Shown: positions 29,322 through 39,872 of the stretch, in pieces
Position numbering within the stretch: the stretch's first letter is position 1
How the letters are laid out: each line of letters begins with the position of its first letter
DNA from: Myxococcales bacterium
GTDB taxonomy: Bacteria > Myxococcota_A > Polyangia > Haliangiales > Haliangiaceae
Direction: 5' to 3'
DNA: 64,000 nt
Assembly: GCA_016717005.1 (NCBI GenBank)
Contig: JADJUF010000014.1
Span: forward strand, 292,501-356,500
Translations under genes and position numbers: made by a program
The notes under the pieces: generated by a model
The model's input: the letters and a program-made list of their open reading frames with translations, nothing else
What the model was told of the DNA's origin: nothing
The model's database searches: none

Positions 29322-29464
29322 CGAGATACCTCTCCCGAGCGCGATGAGTGAGCGAGGCCCCCCGAGGGCCTCGCGGCATTTTCGGGGAGCGGGATTTCGG
29401 TTCCGGGTTCTGGTTCCGGTTCCGGGATCCGGTCGCCGAAGCGCGCGGGCGGGCGGCGCGCGGG

Positions 29465-29735
29465 TCCCGATCCCGACAGCGAGCCCGATCCCGATCCCGA
29501 CAGCGAGCCCGATCCCGATCCCGACAGCGAGCCCGATCCCGATCCCGACAGCAAGCCCGATCCCGATCCCGACAGCGAGCCCGATCCCGATCCCGACAGC
29601 GAGCCCGATCCCGATCCCGACAGCGCGCCCGATCCCGACAGCGCGCCCGATCCCGATCCCGGCTCCGGTTCCGGCTCCGGTTCCGGCTCCGGCTCCGGTT
29701 CCGGTTCCGGGTTCCGGGTTCCGGGCTCGGGGAGG
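29465..29735. repeat. Tandem repeats: 24-bp units followed by 6-bp units
   Basis: About seven copies of CCGATCCCGATCCCGACAGCGAG (29465-29660), then a run of TTCCGG(C/T) hexamers to about 29735. It fills the gap between the Cys-rich lipoprotein and the kinase gene. Open frames run through it on both strands because the unit lengths are multiples of three, but these are not convincing genes. Confidence 0.8.
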
Positions 29736-29791
29736 CGCCCTCGGGGCGCAAGTTGGCGCGGCCCATCGGTTCCAGGCTACGATCGAGGAGC

Positions 29792-31633
<1,842 letters not shown>

Positions 31634-31660
31634 CCCGCGGTCGCGCGGACCGCGCACCTC

Positions 31661-32443
31661 TCACGGCGTCGCGCGCACCTCGACCGTGATCGCCCCGAAC
31701 CAGGACCGCGCGCTGCCGCCGACGATGTCGTCGGTCCCGATCGCCGCGCCGACGCCCCACCGCGGGGTCGGCCGCACGACCACCTGGGTCCACGCCGGCG
31801 CCGTGGCGTCGGCGAAGAACTCGCGCGTCCCCGGGCCGACCGCGCCCACGCCCAGCTCGAGCCCGACCGGCCCGCGGATCGCGACGCCGACGGTCACGTC
31901 GACCCGGGCGACCTCGCGGTTGCCGTCGGCGCGACCGACGAGGCCGATCGCCAGCCGCGGGGCCGCCTGGGCCCAGACCCGCTCGTCGCGCCAGTGGGCG
32001 ATCGCGCCGATCACCACCGCGGCTCGGCCCGGTGACCACCCGGTCACGTCGGTGGCGACCTCGCCGATCACCCGGGTGCGACCGTCGATCAGCGGGAACC
32101 GCGCGGTCAGCGCCAGCCCCCGGTAGCGCTCGTCGCCGGCACGACAGCCGCGCAGGCACAGGCCGCGGCCGTCGCCGATCGCGCCGACGCTGCGCAGCGA
32201 GTGGCGCACGCCCAGGGTCAGGCGGTCGCTGACGCCGTACCACGCGTCGGCGGCGAGGTCGGCGTGATCGCCGTCGAGCCGGCCCTCGAGCACCGCCGCC
32301 AGCACCAGCGCCCGCGGCGCCACCAGGGTCGGCGCGGCCAGCGCGCCGGGCTCGTCGGCGCGCGCGGCGGGGAGCCACGCGCTCGCGACCGCGGCGACCG
32401 CGACCACGCGCGCGCGCGTGCCGGCGGCGCGGCCGCCCCTCAC
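31661..32443 (-). CDS. Secreted or outer-membrane protein of unknown function
   Basis: 260 aa from GTG 32443, which overlaps the previous gene's TGA (GTGA). A signal peptide (VVAVAAVASAWLPAARA, cleavage about residue 28) is followed by alternating amphipathic strands (DRLTLGVRHSLRSVG, GLALTARFPL, RTRVIGEVATDV, VGLELGVGAVG, WGVGAAIGTDDIVGG), which looks like a small beta-barrel. Last gene of the four-gene operon starting at 35276. Confidence 0.65.
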   Translation of the reverse strand: MRGGRAAGTRARVVAVAAVASAWLPAARADEPGALAAPTLVAPRALVLAAVLEGRLDGDHADLAADAWYGVSDRLTLGVRHSLRSVGAIGDGRGLCLRGCRAGDERYRGLALTARFPLIDGRTRVIGEVATDVTGWSPGRAAVVIGAIAHWRDERVWAQAAPRLAIGLVGRADGNREVARVDVTVGVAIRGPVGLELGVGAVGPGTREFFADATAPAWTQVVVRPTPRWGVGAAIGTDDIVGGSARSWFGAITVEVRATP

Positions 32444-32931
32444 TCGAAGTCGTTCTGCGCGACTTCGTCCTGCAGGCGTCGCAAGTTGCGGGTCTGCTCG
32501 TCGAGCGCCTCGCGCAGCCGCCGCTGCGCCAGCTCCTCGCGCAAGGTCGCCGCGCGGTCGCGGGCCGCACGCCCGACCGCGGCCAGGCCGAGGATCCGCG
32601 CGGTCGAGCACACGACGTCGGCGGCGGCCTCGAGCACGAGCATCTCCTCGTCGGGATCGCGCAGCGCGCGCTGCGCGGCCCGGGCCAGGCGCGCGAACAC
32701 CAGGTCGGCGTCGTCGAGGATCGCCTGCTCGCTGTCGCCCCACGCCAGCCGGCGCGCGACCGCGTCGTGGAGCGTCAGGTCGAGCCCGAGCGCGGTGTCG
32801 AGCCCGGCCGACAGCGTCCGGACCACGGCGTCGAAGATCGCCACCGCCGGCGCGTCCTCGCTGCCGCCCGAGACCACGTCGAGGATCTCGTCGCGCAGGA
32901 TCGCGACCCGCTCGCCCAGCTCGGTCGTCAT
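32440..32931 (-). CDS. Small helical protein coupled to the PP2C gene
   Basis: 163 aa from ATG 32931, overlapping the PP2C stop by 4 nt (ATGA). Mostly helical; the C-terminal 45 residues (DRAATLREELAQRRLREALDEQTRNLRRL) should form a coiled coil. No known domain recognised. Its fixed place suggests it works with the phosphatase. Confidence 0.65.
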   Translation of the reverse strand: MTTELGERVAILRDEILDVVSGGSEDAPAVAIFDAVVRTLSAGLDTALGLDLTLHDAVARRLAWGDSEQAILDDADLVFARLARAAQRALRDPDEEMLVLEAAADVVCSTARILGLAAVGRAARDRAATLREELAQRRLREALDEQTRNLRRLQDEVAQNDFE

Positions 32932-34824
32932 CGCAGCGTCTCCTTGCCGGGCCGGCGCCGCGGCGGCAGCGGCGGCGGCTCCCGCCGCGCGCGCCCGGGC
33001 GCGCTGCGATCGAGGCCCAGGTCGAAGCGCATGCCGGCCGGGAGATCGTCGTCGATGATCGTCGCGAACTTGCGCTCGAGATCGGTGACCCGACGCTCAC
33101 CCTTGGTCACCTGCGCCGTCAGCGCCGCGGTCGCGGCCGCGGCCTCGCGCAGCGCCTCGGCGGTCGGCGCCACCGACTCGACCACGAGGCTGGCGATCGT
33201 CGACGACAGCCGCTGGTACGCCGCCGCGAGCCGGCGCAGCGCCGCGACCTTGCCGATGACCGCGCCCGGCACCGCGCGCACCGCGTCGATGTGCGCCGCC
33301 CGCGCCGCGTCGAGCGCGTCGTACAGCGGCGTCACGCCCGCCTCGTCGAGCGAGCGCACGTCGAACAGCTCGCGCGCGGCCAGGGCCGCGTCGCCGCCCT
33401 CGCTGGCCGCGATCGCGACCCGGTGGGCGTGCTCGATCGCGCGCCCGAACAGCGCCCGATCGGGCGTGGCGGCGGGGCGGCCGAGCGCGCGTCGGCGCGC
33501 GCCCTCGAGCAGCGCCTGCACGTCGGGCGCTGGCACCTGGGGCGGCGCCTCGACCGCGCGCATGTACGGCACGGTCGGGTGGTCGATGAACTTGGACGTG
33601 ACCTCGGCGTGCTGGCGCGCGCGCTCGGCGTCGTGGCGCACCAGCTCGGCCTCGACCGCGCGCAGCCGCAAGGCCAGCACGCCGCCGACCGCGGTCTCGG
33701 CCGTGACCAGCGCCCGCGCCAGCGCCGCCTCGATCAGCCCGGCCAGGCCCTCGTCCTCGGCCCGCAGCTCGCTGATCACCGCGTCGGCGGCCCGGCCCAG
33801 GCCGTCGAGCAGCTCGCGCATCGCCAGCCAGGCGCCGCCCTGCCCCAGCCAGCCGACCGCCAGGTTCTCGGCGAAGCTCCACACGTTCACCGACGTGGCC
33901 TTCTCGAGGTCGTGGTAGACGGCGTCGGCGAAGTTGCCGGCGACCAGCGCGATCGCGTCGTCGGGCGACAGCACCGCGCACAGCGGCGAGCGGTGGATCC
34001 CGTGCGCGCGCGCCGCCGCCAGCACCCGGTCGCGGCGGGCCCACCACGCCCCGGCGCCGCTGGTGCGCAGGACCACGGTCGCGCGCGGCATCGCCTGGGT
34101 GCCGGCGTCGATCAGGATCGCGGTGACGTTGTCGCCGCCGCCGCCCCGCAGCGCCGCCTCGATCAGATCGCGCACGACGTCGGGCGCGGCGTCGGTCGAG
34201 CCGATCAGCTGGTGCAAGGCCTCGCTGGCGGCGTAGCCGTACAGGCCGTCCGAGCACAAGAGCAGCCGGTCGCCGGCCTGCCAGCTCGATCTCGTTGACG
34301 TCGACCGCGGCGGTGGCCTTGGCGCCGAGGTTGCGCGACAGCACGTTCTTGTAGGCGTGGCGGTCGGCCTCGTCGGCCGAGATCGCGCCGCGCGCGACCA
34401 GCTCGGCGACGATCGTGTGGTCGGTGGTCAGCCGGTGCAGGCGGCCGTCGCGCAGCAGGTAGGCGCGGCTGTCGCCCACGTGCGCGATCGTCGCGCGCCG
34501 GCCGTCGACCACGCACGCCACCACGGTCGTGCCCATGCCGCGGCGATCGCGCCGGCGCTGGGCCTCGCCGTGGACCGCCGCCGACGCCGCGTTGATCGCG
34601 GCCTCGAGCAGCTGCCGCGGCCCCAGCGTCGCGCGCCGCGCCCGCACGTACTCGTGGATCACGTCGCGGGCCTTGGTCGCGGCCACGTCGCCGGCGCTGG
34701 CGCCGCCCATGCCGTCGAGCACCGCGTACAGGCCCCACTTGGCGTCGACGATCAGCGCGTCCTCGTTGGTGTCGCGCACCGACCCGACGTGGCTGTCGCC
34801 GAAGGCGCTGACGACCAGGCTCAT
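32928..34824 (-). pseudogene. PP2C-type Ser/Thr phosphatase with C-terminal extension, frameshifted
   Basis: From ATG 34824 one frame encodes the front of a PP2C domain: FGDSHVGSVRDTNEDALI, VLDGMGGASAGD, GMGTTVVACVVDG, AHVGDSRAYLLRDG and LTTDHT. Near 34281 the frame breaks at INEIEL; one extra G in GAGCTGGCAGGCCGG would explain it, because in the next frame the domain continues as GDRLLLCSDGLYGY and GGGGDNVTAILI. All metal-binding Asp residues are then present. About 350 further residues with helical repeats follow. A one-base insertion, either an assembly error or a real mutation, is the simplest reading. The start overlaps the upstream gene (ATGA). Confidence 0.75.
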
Positions 34825-35276
34825 CGGCGCGCTCCGGCCGGCGCGGTCGGGGCCGGCAGCTGCGCGACCCGGCGGCCCAGCTCCTCGGCGATCACGTCGT
34901 TGACCATGCGGGCGGTCAGGCGCGCCGCGTGGTTGATCGCCAGCGCGACCGAGGGGTCGTGCGGGTACTGGCTGCGGGCCAGGGCACCGGCGACGTCGGC
35001 GATCGCCACCAGCAGCCGCTGGGCGTGATCGGGCCCGATGCCCTCGGCCGAGCGCACCGCGATGAACGAGTGGAGGAACCCGCGGTGGAGCGTGTGGTCG
35101 CCGGTGACCAGCAGGGTCGACAGCGCGTGCAGCACGCCCTCGAACAGGAGCCGGGCCTCGTCGGGCGTGGTCCGGGCGATCGCGTGATCGAGGCTGGCCC
35201 GGACCTCGACCAGCCGCGCCAGGATCGCGGGCCGCAGCTGCTCGAACGCGGCGACGTAGCTGGGCACACCCGACAT
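34821..35276 (-). CDS. Helical protein, first gene of the PP2C operon
   Basis: 151 aa from ATG 35276. All-helical, with no recognised domain (LRPAILARLVEVRASLDHAIARTTPDEARLLFEG). It overlaps the phosphatase start by 4 nt. The position suggests a regulator or substrate of the phosphatase. The divergent response-regulator gene begins 125 nt away. Confidence 0.65.
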   Translation of the reverse strand: MSGVPSYVAAFEQLRPAILARLVEVRASLDHAIARTTPDEARLLFEGVLHALSTLLVTGDHTLHRGFLHSFIAVRSAEGIGPDHAQRLLVAIADVAGALARSQYPHDPSVALAINHAARLTARMVNDVIAEELGRRVAQLPAPTAPAGARR

Positions 35277-35400
35277 CGAGGCGCCATCGTAGCAAAGCCT
35301 GCGGCCGGCGATGAAGGGCTGGGCTCGGCGATCGCGCCCGCGCACGATGCGGTGCCGATCGGGATCAATCCGGGCGAACCCACGGGGTAGACTCGGGCGG

Positions 35401-36225
35401 GTGACGCTCGGCAAGGGAGGGAAGATCCTCGTCATCGACGACGAGCCCATGGTGCGCTCGGCGGTCGGCCGGGTGCTGACCGACGAGGGCTACACGGTCG
35501 AGTTCGCCGGCGACGGCGGCGCCGCCCTCGAGCGCCTGGCGGCCAACCCGCCCGACGCGATCCTGCTCGACCTGATGATGCCGGGCATGAACGGGCGCCA
35601 GTTCCTCCACGCGCTGCGCCAGGACCTGCGCTCGATCGTCCCGGTCGTGGTGATGACGGCGGTCCACGGGCTGGGCCAGCGCGCGATCTCGCTGGGCGCG
35701 ACCGATGTGGTCGAGAAGCCGTTCGACGTCGACGAGCTGCTCAACAAGGTCGCGCTCGCGGTGTTCCGCGCCCGCCAGGAGTCGACCGGCGAGGTCGCGC
35801 TGCCGACGTCGGCCGGCGCGCGGACCGACGACGACTACCCCGACGTCGTGGTCGTGATCGACGACGACCTCGCCGCGTTGCGCCGGCTCGAGGACCGCCT
35901 GACCGAGGCCGGCTTCCGGGTGGTCGCGCTGCCGCGGGTGCCGGACCATCCGGCGCGGATGCTACGGGCGCTGGCGCCGGCGGCGCTGGTGATCGCGGCC
36001 GAGGTCACCGCCGACGGCGGCCACGCGCTGGTCGAGGCCGTGCGCGACGCGCCGGTCCTGGCCGCGATGCCGATCATCGTGTTCACCCGGACCGACACCG
36101 CGCCGCCGCCGCCCCAGCCGTCGATGGTGGTCCTGACGGCCCCGAACGTCGACGACCTGCTGCGGATCGTCGAGCTGATGAGCAGCCGGCCGATCGCGCC
36201 CGGCGCCGCCCGACCGGCGTGGTAA
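35401..36225 (+). CDS. Response regulator with two receiver-type domains
   Basis: 274 aa from GTG 35401. The first receiver domain is canonical: KILVIDDEPMVRSAV (acidic pair), AILLDLMMPGMNG (phospho-Asp), VVVMTAVHG (Thr) and VEKPFDVDEL (Lys-Pro). The second half (VVVVIDDDLAALRRLEDRLTEAGFRVV..,  PIIVFTRTD) resembles a receiver but lacks the phospho-acceptor Asp. There is no DNA-binding output domain. It is divergent from the PP2C operon. Confidence 0.85.
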   Translation: MTLGKGGKILVIDDEPMVRSAVGRVLTDEGYTVEFAGDGGAALERLAANPPDAILLDLMMPGMNGRQFLHALRQDLRSIVPVVVMTAVHGLGQRAISLGATDVVEKPFDVDELLNKVALAVFRARQESTGEVALPTSAGARTDDDYPDVVVVIDDDLAALRRLEDRLTEAGFRVVALPRVPDHPARMLRALAPAALVIAAEVTADGGHALVEAVRDAPVLAAMPIIVFTRTDTAPPPPQPSMVVLTAPNVDDLLRIVELMSSRPIAPGAARPAW

Positions 36226-36235
36226 GAACGCCGCC

Positions 36236-37561
36236 ATGGTGGCCCTCCCCCAGCCGACGATGGCTTCGATCTACGCCGACCGGCGGCGCGCGCTGATGGA
36301 TCGGATCGGCCCCGGCGGCGTCGCCGTGGTCCGGTCGTTGCCCGAGCGCCTGCGCAACGGTGACTCCCACCACGCGTTCCGCCAGCACTCGGACGTGCTG
36401 TACCTGACCGGGTTCGCCGAGCCCGACACGACCGTCGTGCTGCGCGCTGGCGCCGAGACCGAGCGCGTCGTCATGTTCGTGCGCCCGCGCGATCCGGCGA
36501 TGGAGGTGTGGGACGGCCGGCGCGCCGGCGTCGAGGGCGCCCGCGCCGAGTACGGCGCCGACGTCGCGCACCCCGCGAGCGAGCTGGCGACGCGCCTGCC
36601 CGACCTGGTCGCCAACTGCGAGGAGCTGCACTACGCGGTCGGCCTCGACGAGGACACCGACCTGTTGATCGCGCGCACGATCGCGCGCCTGCGCAAGACC
36701 GAGAAGCGCGGCCAGCGCCCGCCGCGCGCGATCGTCGATCCCCGGGACGCGCTCCACGAGCTGCGCCTGCACAAGGGCCCCGACGAGCTGCGCGCGCTGC
36801 GCAAGGCCGCGGCGATCTCGTGCGACGCCCACGTGCTCGCGATGCGCCAGGGCCGCCCCGGCACGTTCGAGTACGAGCTCGAGGCCACGCTCGACTACAC
36901 GTTCCGCAGCCGCGGCGGCGCCGGCCCCGGGTACGGCACGATCGTCGGCGCCGGCGAGAACGCCACGATCCTCCACTACGTCGAGAACCGCTGCGCGATC
37001 GCCGACGGCGATCTGGTGCTGGTCGACGCGGGCTGCGAGTACGGCCACTACACCGCCGACATCACCCGGACCTGGCCCGCCGGCGGCCGCTTCACCGCGC
37101 CCCAGCGCCGGGTCTACGAGCTCGTGCTGGCCGTCCAGAAGTCGGCGATCGCGCTGGCGCGGCCAGGCGCGACCCTCGATGAGCTGCACCAGCACTGCGT
37201 CCGCGAGCTGACCCGCGGCATGATCGAGCTCGGCCTCCTGACCGGCACGGTCGAGGAGCGGATCGAGGACGCGTCCTACAAGCGCTACTACATGCACCTG
37301 ACCTCCCACTGGCTCGGGCTCGACGTCCACGACGCCGGCGCCTACACCCAGGGTGGCAAGCCGCGCCCGCTCGCGCCGGGCATGGTGATCACGATCGAGC
37401 CGGGGCTGTACATCGCGGTCGACGACGAGGCCGCGCCGGCCGAGCTGCGCGGGATCGGCGTCCGGATCGAGGACGACATCCTGATCACCGCCGACGGGTG
37501 CGAGAACCTGACCCAGGCCTGCCCCAAAGAGATCGCCGAGCTCGAAGCGATCTGCGGCTGA
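36236..37561 (+). CDS. pepP: Xaa-Pro aminopeptidase (aminopeptidase P)
   Basis: 441 aa from ATG 36236. N-terminal creatinase-like domain (DSHHAFRQHSDVLYLTGF), then the pita-bread fold with five metal ligands in VDAGCEYGHYTADITRTW (two Asp), SHWLGLDVHD (His), ITIEPGLYI (Glu) and GVRIEDDILIT (Glu). It removes an N-terminal residue preceding proline. Length matches bacterial PepP (about 440 aa). Confidence 0.92.
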   Translation: MVALPQPTMASIYADRRRALMDRIGPGGVAVVRSLPERLRNGDSHHAFRQHSDVLYLTGFAEPDTTVVLRAGAETERVVMFVRPRDPAMEVWDGRRAGVEGARAEYGADVAHPASELATRLPDLVANCEELHYAVGLDEDTDLLIARTIARLRKTEKRGQRPPRAIVDPRDALHELRLHKGPDELRALRKAAAISCDAHVLAMRQGRPGTFEYELEATLDYTFRSRGGAGPGYGTIVGAGENATILHYVENRCAIADGDLVLVDAGCEYGHYTADITRTWPAGGRFTAPQRRVYELVLAVQKSAIALARPGATLDELHQHCVRELTRGMIELGLLTGTVEERIEDASYKRYYMHLTSHWLGLDVHDAGAYTQGGKPRPLAPGMVITIEPGLYIAVDDEAAPAELRGIGVRIEDDILITADGCENLTQACPKEIAELEAICG

Positions 37562-37590
37562 CATCCCGCAGGCCCGCAAACGCCAGGGGA

Positions 37591-37727
37591 GCCGGAAGCC
37601 GGAACCGGAGTCGGAGCCGGAACCGGAGCCGGAGCCGGAACCGGAGCCGGAGCCGGAGCCGGAACCGGAGCCGGAGCCGGAGCCGGAGTCGTAACCGGAG
37701 CCGGAGTCGTAACCGGAGCCGGAGCCT
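37591..37727. repeat. GGAGCC/GGAACC hexamer repeat
   Basis: A run of CCGGAGCCGGAACCGGAGTC-type hexamers just after pepP. It is the reverse complement of the hexamer tract at 29660-29735, so the same simple repeat family occurs twice within 8 kb in opposite orientation. Confidence 0.75.
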
Positions 37728-37986
37728 AGGCGCAGGGGCCGGACCAGCGCGGTCCCTGCGGGCGACCGTGGCTCCTGAGGCTGCGAAGTGTTCTACGCAC
37801 TTGGCGCGACCGTGGCGGGATCGCGGCGGCGAATCCGGCCCCCGATGCGGAACAGCGCTTGCTTTGGTGTTCTGCCTGTCTCCGAATCGTCACGTAACTG
37901 GCCGACTCCACTTCGAAACTGTTGGAAATCGGTCACAACGCTGCGACGGGTGACAGGTTCTCACCGCCCTCCGAGTCCAATCCACC
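37728..37986. other. Gap after the hexamer repeat
   Basis: About 260 nt with locally lower GC (37780-37960). I see no gene; the region likely holds the promoter of the aminotransferase-isomerase pair. Confidence 0.3.
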
Positions 37987-39141
37987 ATGTCCCTACCGAT
38001 CCTGTTCACGCCCGGCCCTGTCCGCATCCCCCCCGTGGTCGCGGCCGCCCTGGCCGAGCCGCCGTGCAACTACCACCGGCAGGCGGGCTTCCGGGAGATG
38101 TTCGCGGAGATCCAGACGTCGCTCGCGACCCTGCTCGGCCTGCGCAACCCGGCGAACTACTTTGCGACCATGCTGACCACCACCGGGACCGGGGCGGTCG
38201 AGGGGTGCATGCAGGCGTTCGCCGCCGTCGGGCCCGGCCTGATCCTCGACAACGGCTTTTTCGGCGCCCGGTGGGTCGACCAGGCCAAGCAGAACCGGTT
38301 CGCGTTCCACGCCCTGTCGTCGCCGAGCGACGCGCCGATCGATCCGGCCGCGGTCGCCGCGTACCTCGACGCGCACCCCGACATCAAGTGGTGCTTCTAC
38401 GTCTCGCACGAGACCCGCATGGGCCTCGTCAACCCGATGGTCGAGATCGGCCGGGTCTGCAAGGCCCGCGGCGTCATGGTCGGCGCCGACATCATCTCGA
38501 GCGCGTTCGCGTACCCGGTCGACATCGAGGCCGCCGAGCTCGACCTGGCGGTGACGTCGTCGGCCAAGGCCGTGCAAGCGGTCGCCGGGCTCGGCGTCGT
38601 GTTCGTGCGCCTGGCGGCGCTGCCGGCGCTCAAGGCCGCCGCCGCCGCCGATCGCCCGCGCAGCTACTACCTCGACATCGTGGCCGAGTGCGAGCGCCAG
38701 CAGGCCGAGCACCAGCCGCGGTTCGCGCAGCCGGTCCCGCTGTACGCGGCGCTGCACGCCGCCTGCCGGCACCTGCTGGCCGTCGGCATCGACAACCACA
38801 TGGCGCGGATCCAGCGCCAGATGGACACGATCGCCCGCCACCTGGCCCAGTACGGCTGCGCGCCGCTGCTGCCGCGCGACCGGCTGTCGTGGATCGCCGT
38901 CAACTTCTCGCTGCCGTCGGGGATCAAGTACTCCGAGTTCGCGCCGCGCATGCAGGCCGAGGGCTTCTTCCTCCTGTACGGCGTGCCCGGCAACGAGAGC
39001 CACTTCCAGGTCTCGACCATCGGCGACCTCACCGACGCCGACGTCGCGGGCCTGCTGCGCGCGTTCGATCGCATCCTCGCTCCCATCGTCCATGCGCGTC
39101 CTGCCGCCGAGGCCGCGCGAGCCCACGGAGGTGCCTCGTGA
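37987..39141 (+). CDS. Class V PLP-dependent aminotransferase
   Basis: 384 aa from ATG 37987. Fold-type I class V family similar to 2-aminoethylphosphonate:pyruvate and alanine:glyoxylate transaminases: start LFTPGPVRIPPVV, TTTGTGAVEGCMQAF, HETRMGLVNPM, VGADIISSAFAYPVD (PLP-binding Asp) and SSAKAVQAVAGLG (likely PLP Lys). Substrate cannot be fixed; there are no other phosphonate genes. The stop overlaps the GTG of the next gene (GTGA), so the two are coupled. Confidence 0.82.
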   Translation: MSLPILFTPGPVRIPPVVAAALAEPPCNYHRQAGFREMFAEIQTSLATLLGLRNPANYFATMLTTTGTGAVEGCMQAFAAVGPGLILDNGFFGARWVDQAKQNRFAFHALSSPSDAPIDPAAVAAYLDAHPDIKWCFYVSHETRMGLVNPMVEIGRVCKARGVMVGADIISSAFAYPVDIEAAELDLAVTSSAKAVQAVAGLGVVFVRLAALPALKAAAAADRPRSYYLDIVAECERQQAEHQPRFAQPVPLYAALHAACRHLLAVGIDNHMARIQRQMDTIARHLAQYGCAPLLPRDRLSWIAVNFSLPSGIKYSEFAPRMQAEGFFLLYGVPGNESHFQVSTIGDLTDADVAGLLRAFDRILAPIVHARPAAEAARAHGGAS

Positions 39142-39647
39142 TCTCGCTCCTCGGTCCCCACACTGGCAAGCACATCGTCTTCGGCTTCGATCACCACGGC
39201 CTGCCCGAGGTCGACAGCTACGTCGGCTCGCTGTCGCGCTACGGCCTGGTCCTGTCGGCCGCGCAGGGCGAGCAGCCGCACTACCTCACGTCGACCCAGC
39301 GCGTGTGCGAGCGCGTGCGCGGCCGCACCGACGCGGTCGGCGTGCTGGTGTGCTCGACCGGCATGGGCGTGTCGATCGCCGCCAACAAGTTCAGCGGCGT
39401 CTACGCGGCGCGGTGCCTGTCGGTCGAGGACGCCACGATGGCGCGCCAGATCAACAACTGCAACGTGCTGTGCCTGGCGCTCAAGACCGGCCAGGACGTC
39501 AACGCCGAGATCATCACGGCGTTCATGACGACCGCGTACGAGGGCCGCAAGCTCGAGCAGCTGTCGCGGATCACGATGTTCGAGCACGATCTGGCGCCGC
39601 TGGTCCCGATCGAGCCGGCCCGCGCCCGCGCGCTCAAGAGCGTCTGA
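39138..39647 (+). CDS. RpiB/LacA-LacB-type sugar-phosphate isomerase
   Basis: 169 aa from GTG 39138. Signatures: IVFGFDHHGLPEV at the N-terminus and VLVCSTGMGVSIAANKFSGVYAARC, containing the catalytic Cys and the phosphate-binding loop of RpiB. It interconverts aldose and ketose phosphates. Coupling to an aminotransferase is unusual and may point to an amino-sugar or phosphonate-like route. Slightly longer than typical RpiB (about 150 aa). Confidence 0.82.
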   Translation: MISLLGPHTGKHIVFGFDHHGLPEVDSYVGSLSRYGLVLSAAQGEQPHYLTSTQRVCERVRGRTDAVGVLVCSTGMGVSIAANKFSGVYAARCLSVEDATMARQINNCNVLCLALKTGQDVNAEIITAFMTTAYEGRKLEQLSRITMFEHDLAPLVPIEPARARALKSV

Positions 39648-39655
39648 CGGTAGCT

Positions 39656-39845
39656 CGGCTGACCGGCGCCGTCCCCGGGGCTGACCGGCGTCGCGCCCAC
39701 GCGGCCACGGTCGGCTGACCGGCGTCGCGCCCACCCGGCCACGGTCGGCTGACCGGCGTCGCCCACGCGGCCACGGTCGGCTGACCGGCGTCGCGCCCAC
39801 CCGGCCACGGTCGGCTGACCGGCGTCGCCCACGCGGCCACGTTCG
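39656..39845. repeat. Tandem 32-35 bp repeats
   Basis: Five to six copies of GGCTGACCGGCGTCG(CGC)CCAC(G/C)CGGCCACGGTC, alternating between two lengths that differ by 3 nt. Located between the converging isomerase and giant ATPase genes; no coding value. Confidence 0.85.
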
Positions 39846-39872
39846 GCGCGCCCGCGCGCCGGCCCCCGGCGG

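Noticed and set aside
29465..29735. CRISPR array
   Set aside because: The units are contiguous 24-bp and 6-bp repeats without unique spacers.
39656..39845. CRISPR array
   Set aside because: 32-35 bp units are directly adjacent and no spacers or cas genes are present.
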